In this document: positions 14,013-14,231 of the stretch, piece by piece
Numbering within the stretch: position 1 is the stretch's first letter
Layout of the letters: each line of letters begins with the position of its first letter
Assembly (NCBI GenBank): GCA_017523185.1
Contig: JAFWXB010000013.1
Coordinates: forward strand, 1-14,231
Direction: 5' to 3'
Length of the DNA: 14,231 nt
DNA from: Lachnospiraceae bacterium
Lineage (GTDB): Bacteria; Bacillota_A; Clostridia; Lachnospirales; Lachnospiraceae
Notes under the pieces: generated by a model
What the model was told of the DNA's origin: nothing
Seen by the model: the letters and a program-made list of their open reading frames with translations, nothing else
Database searches by the model: none
Made by a program: the position numbers and the translations under genes

Positions 14013-14231
14013 TTATACTTCTTCCCACTCTATCTTTCTACTATCTTCTTCTATTTCCATTACTTGTTGATAATTATTATCAAATGTAATTATCTCTTGT
14101 TGATTTTCGTTTTCATTCTGATTTTCATATTCATATGCATCTCTATCTGCAATCAGCTGAATTGTACGAAAATGGACTCCTGTTCTTTGTTCTGCAATTT
14201 CTTTTTTTCCATGATTCATATCCAATAATAC
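14013..14231 (-). CDS. C-terminal fragment of an unknown protein, cut by window edge
   Basis: The frame is open to the right edge, giving 72 visible residues with the stop at 14013. No Shine-Dalgarno precedes the internal ATG or TTG near the edge, so this is probably the end of a longer gene. The visible part has a basic segment (MNHGKKEIAEQRTGVHFRTI) followed by an acidic, Asn/Gln/Glu-rich tail (YEYENQNENENQQE, then IEEDSRKIEWEEV). Acidic tails of this kind also end the two genes downstream on the same strand, so it may be a third member of that group, though the visible part is too short to show homology. 234 nt separate it from the next start. Confidence 0.55.
   Translation of the reverse strand, partial: VLLDMNHGKKEIAEQRTGVHFRTIQLIADRDAYEYENQNENENQQEIITFDNNYQQVMEIEEDSRKIEWEEV

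Overview
The window (about 14.2 kb, strongly AT-rich, roughly 30% G+C by eye) looks like chromosome from a low-GC, flagellated Clostridia, most likely a Lachnospiraceae relative. This rests on the flagellin C-terminal half, the MecA adaptor, the YaaL-like and DUF1858 small proteins, strong AGGAGG-type ribosome binding sites and sigma-A/sigma-D type promoters. I see no tRNA, rRNA, CRISPR array or intact transposase.

Layout, left to right. (1) 1-2448, minus strand: the start of a Tad/Flp pilus operon, in transcription order a prepilin peptidase (tadV-like), a TadZ/CpaE-like protein that has lost its P-loop, and the CpaF secretion ATPase, which runs off the left edge. A sigma-A promoter lies at about 2574-2602. 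(2) 2738-2983, plus: a YaaL-like (DUF2508) small protein that converges on and overlaps fliS. (3) 2962-5052, minus: flagellin followed by its chaperone fliS, read from a good sigma-D (sigma-28) promoter at 5124-5150. (4) 5233-5436, plus: a DUF1858 protein. It converges on mecA (5551-6336, minus) across a long perfect inverted repeat that can terminate both genes and resembles a MITE. (5) 6695-8616, plus: a Hanks-type Ser/Thr kinase fused to a MinD/ParA-like domain, translationally coupled to a second stand-alone MinD/ParA-like protein. Both carry the same altered P-loop, GxGTT without the Walker A lysine. (6) 9035-10753, plus: a membrane-anchored SH3/GH18 protein with its own promoter and a 14-bp inverted repeat at the transcript start. 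(7) 10944-11096, minus: a 50-residue single-pass membrane protein. (8) 11256-14231, minus: two complete and one right-edge partial gene for unrecognised helical proteins. The two complete ones have membrane segments and acidic tails and look like distant paralogues.

How the genes may fit together. Much of the window concerns the cell surface: Tad pilus, flagellar filament, and a wall or spore glycosidase. A 10-bp inverted-repeat motif (TTATAAGCAA ... TTGCTTATAA) is present upstream of fliS and at the 5' end of the GH18 transcript, with a related half-site in the tad leader. This suggests, without proving, shared control. The least understood parts are the kinase-MinD fusion with its partner, and the tandem unknown family at the right end.
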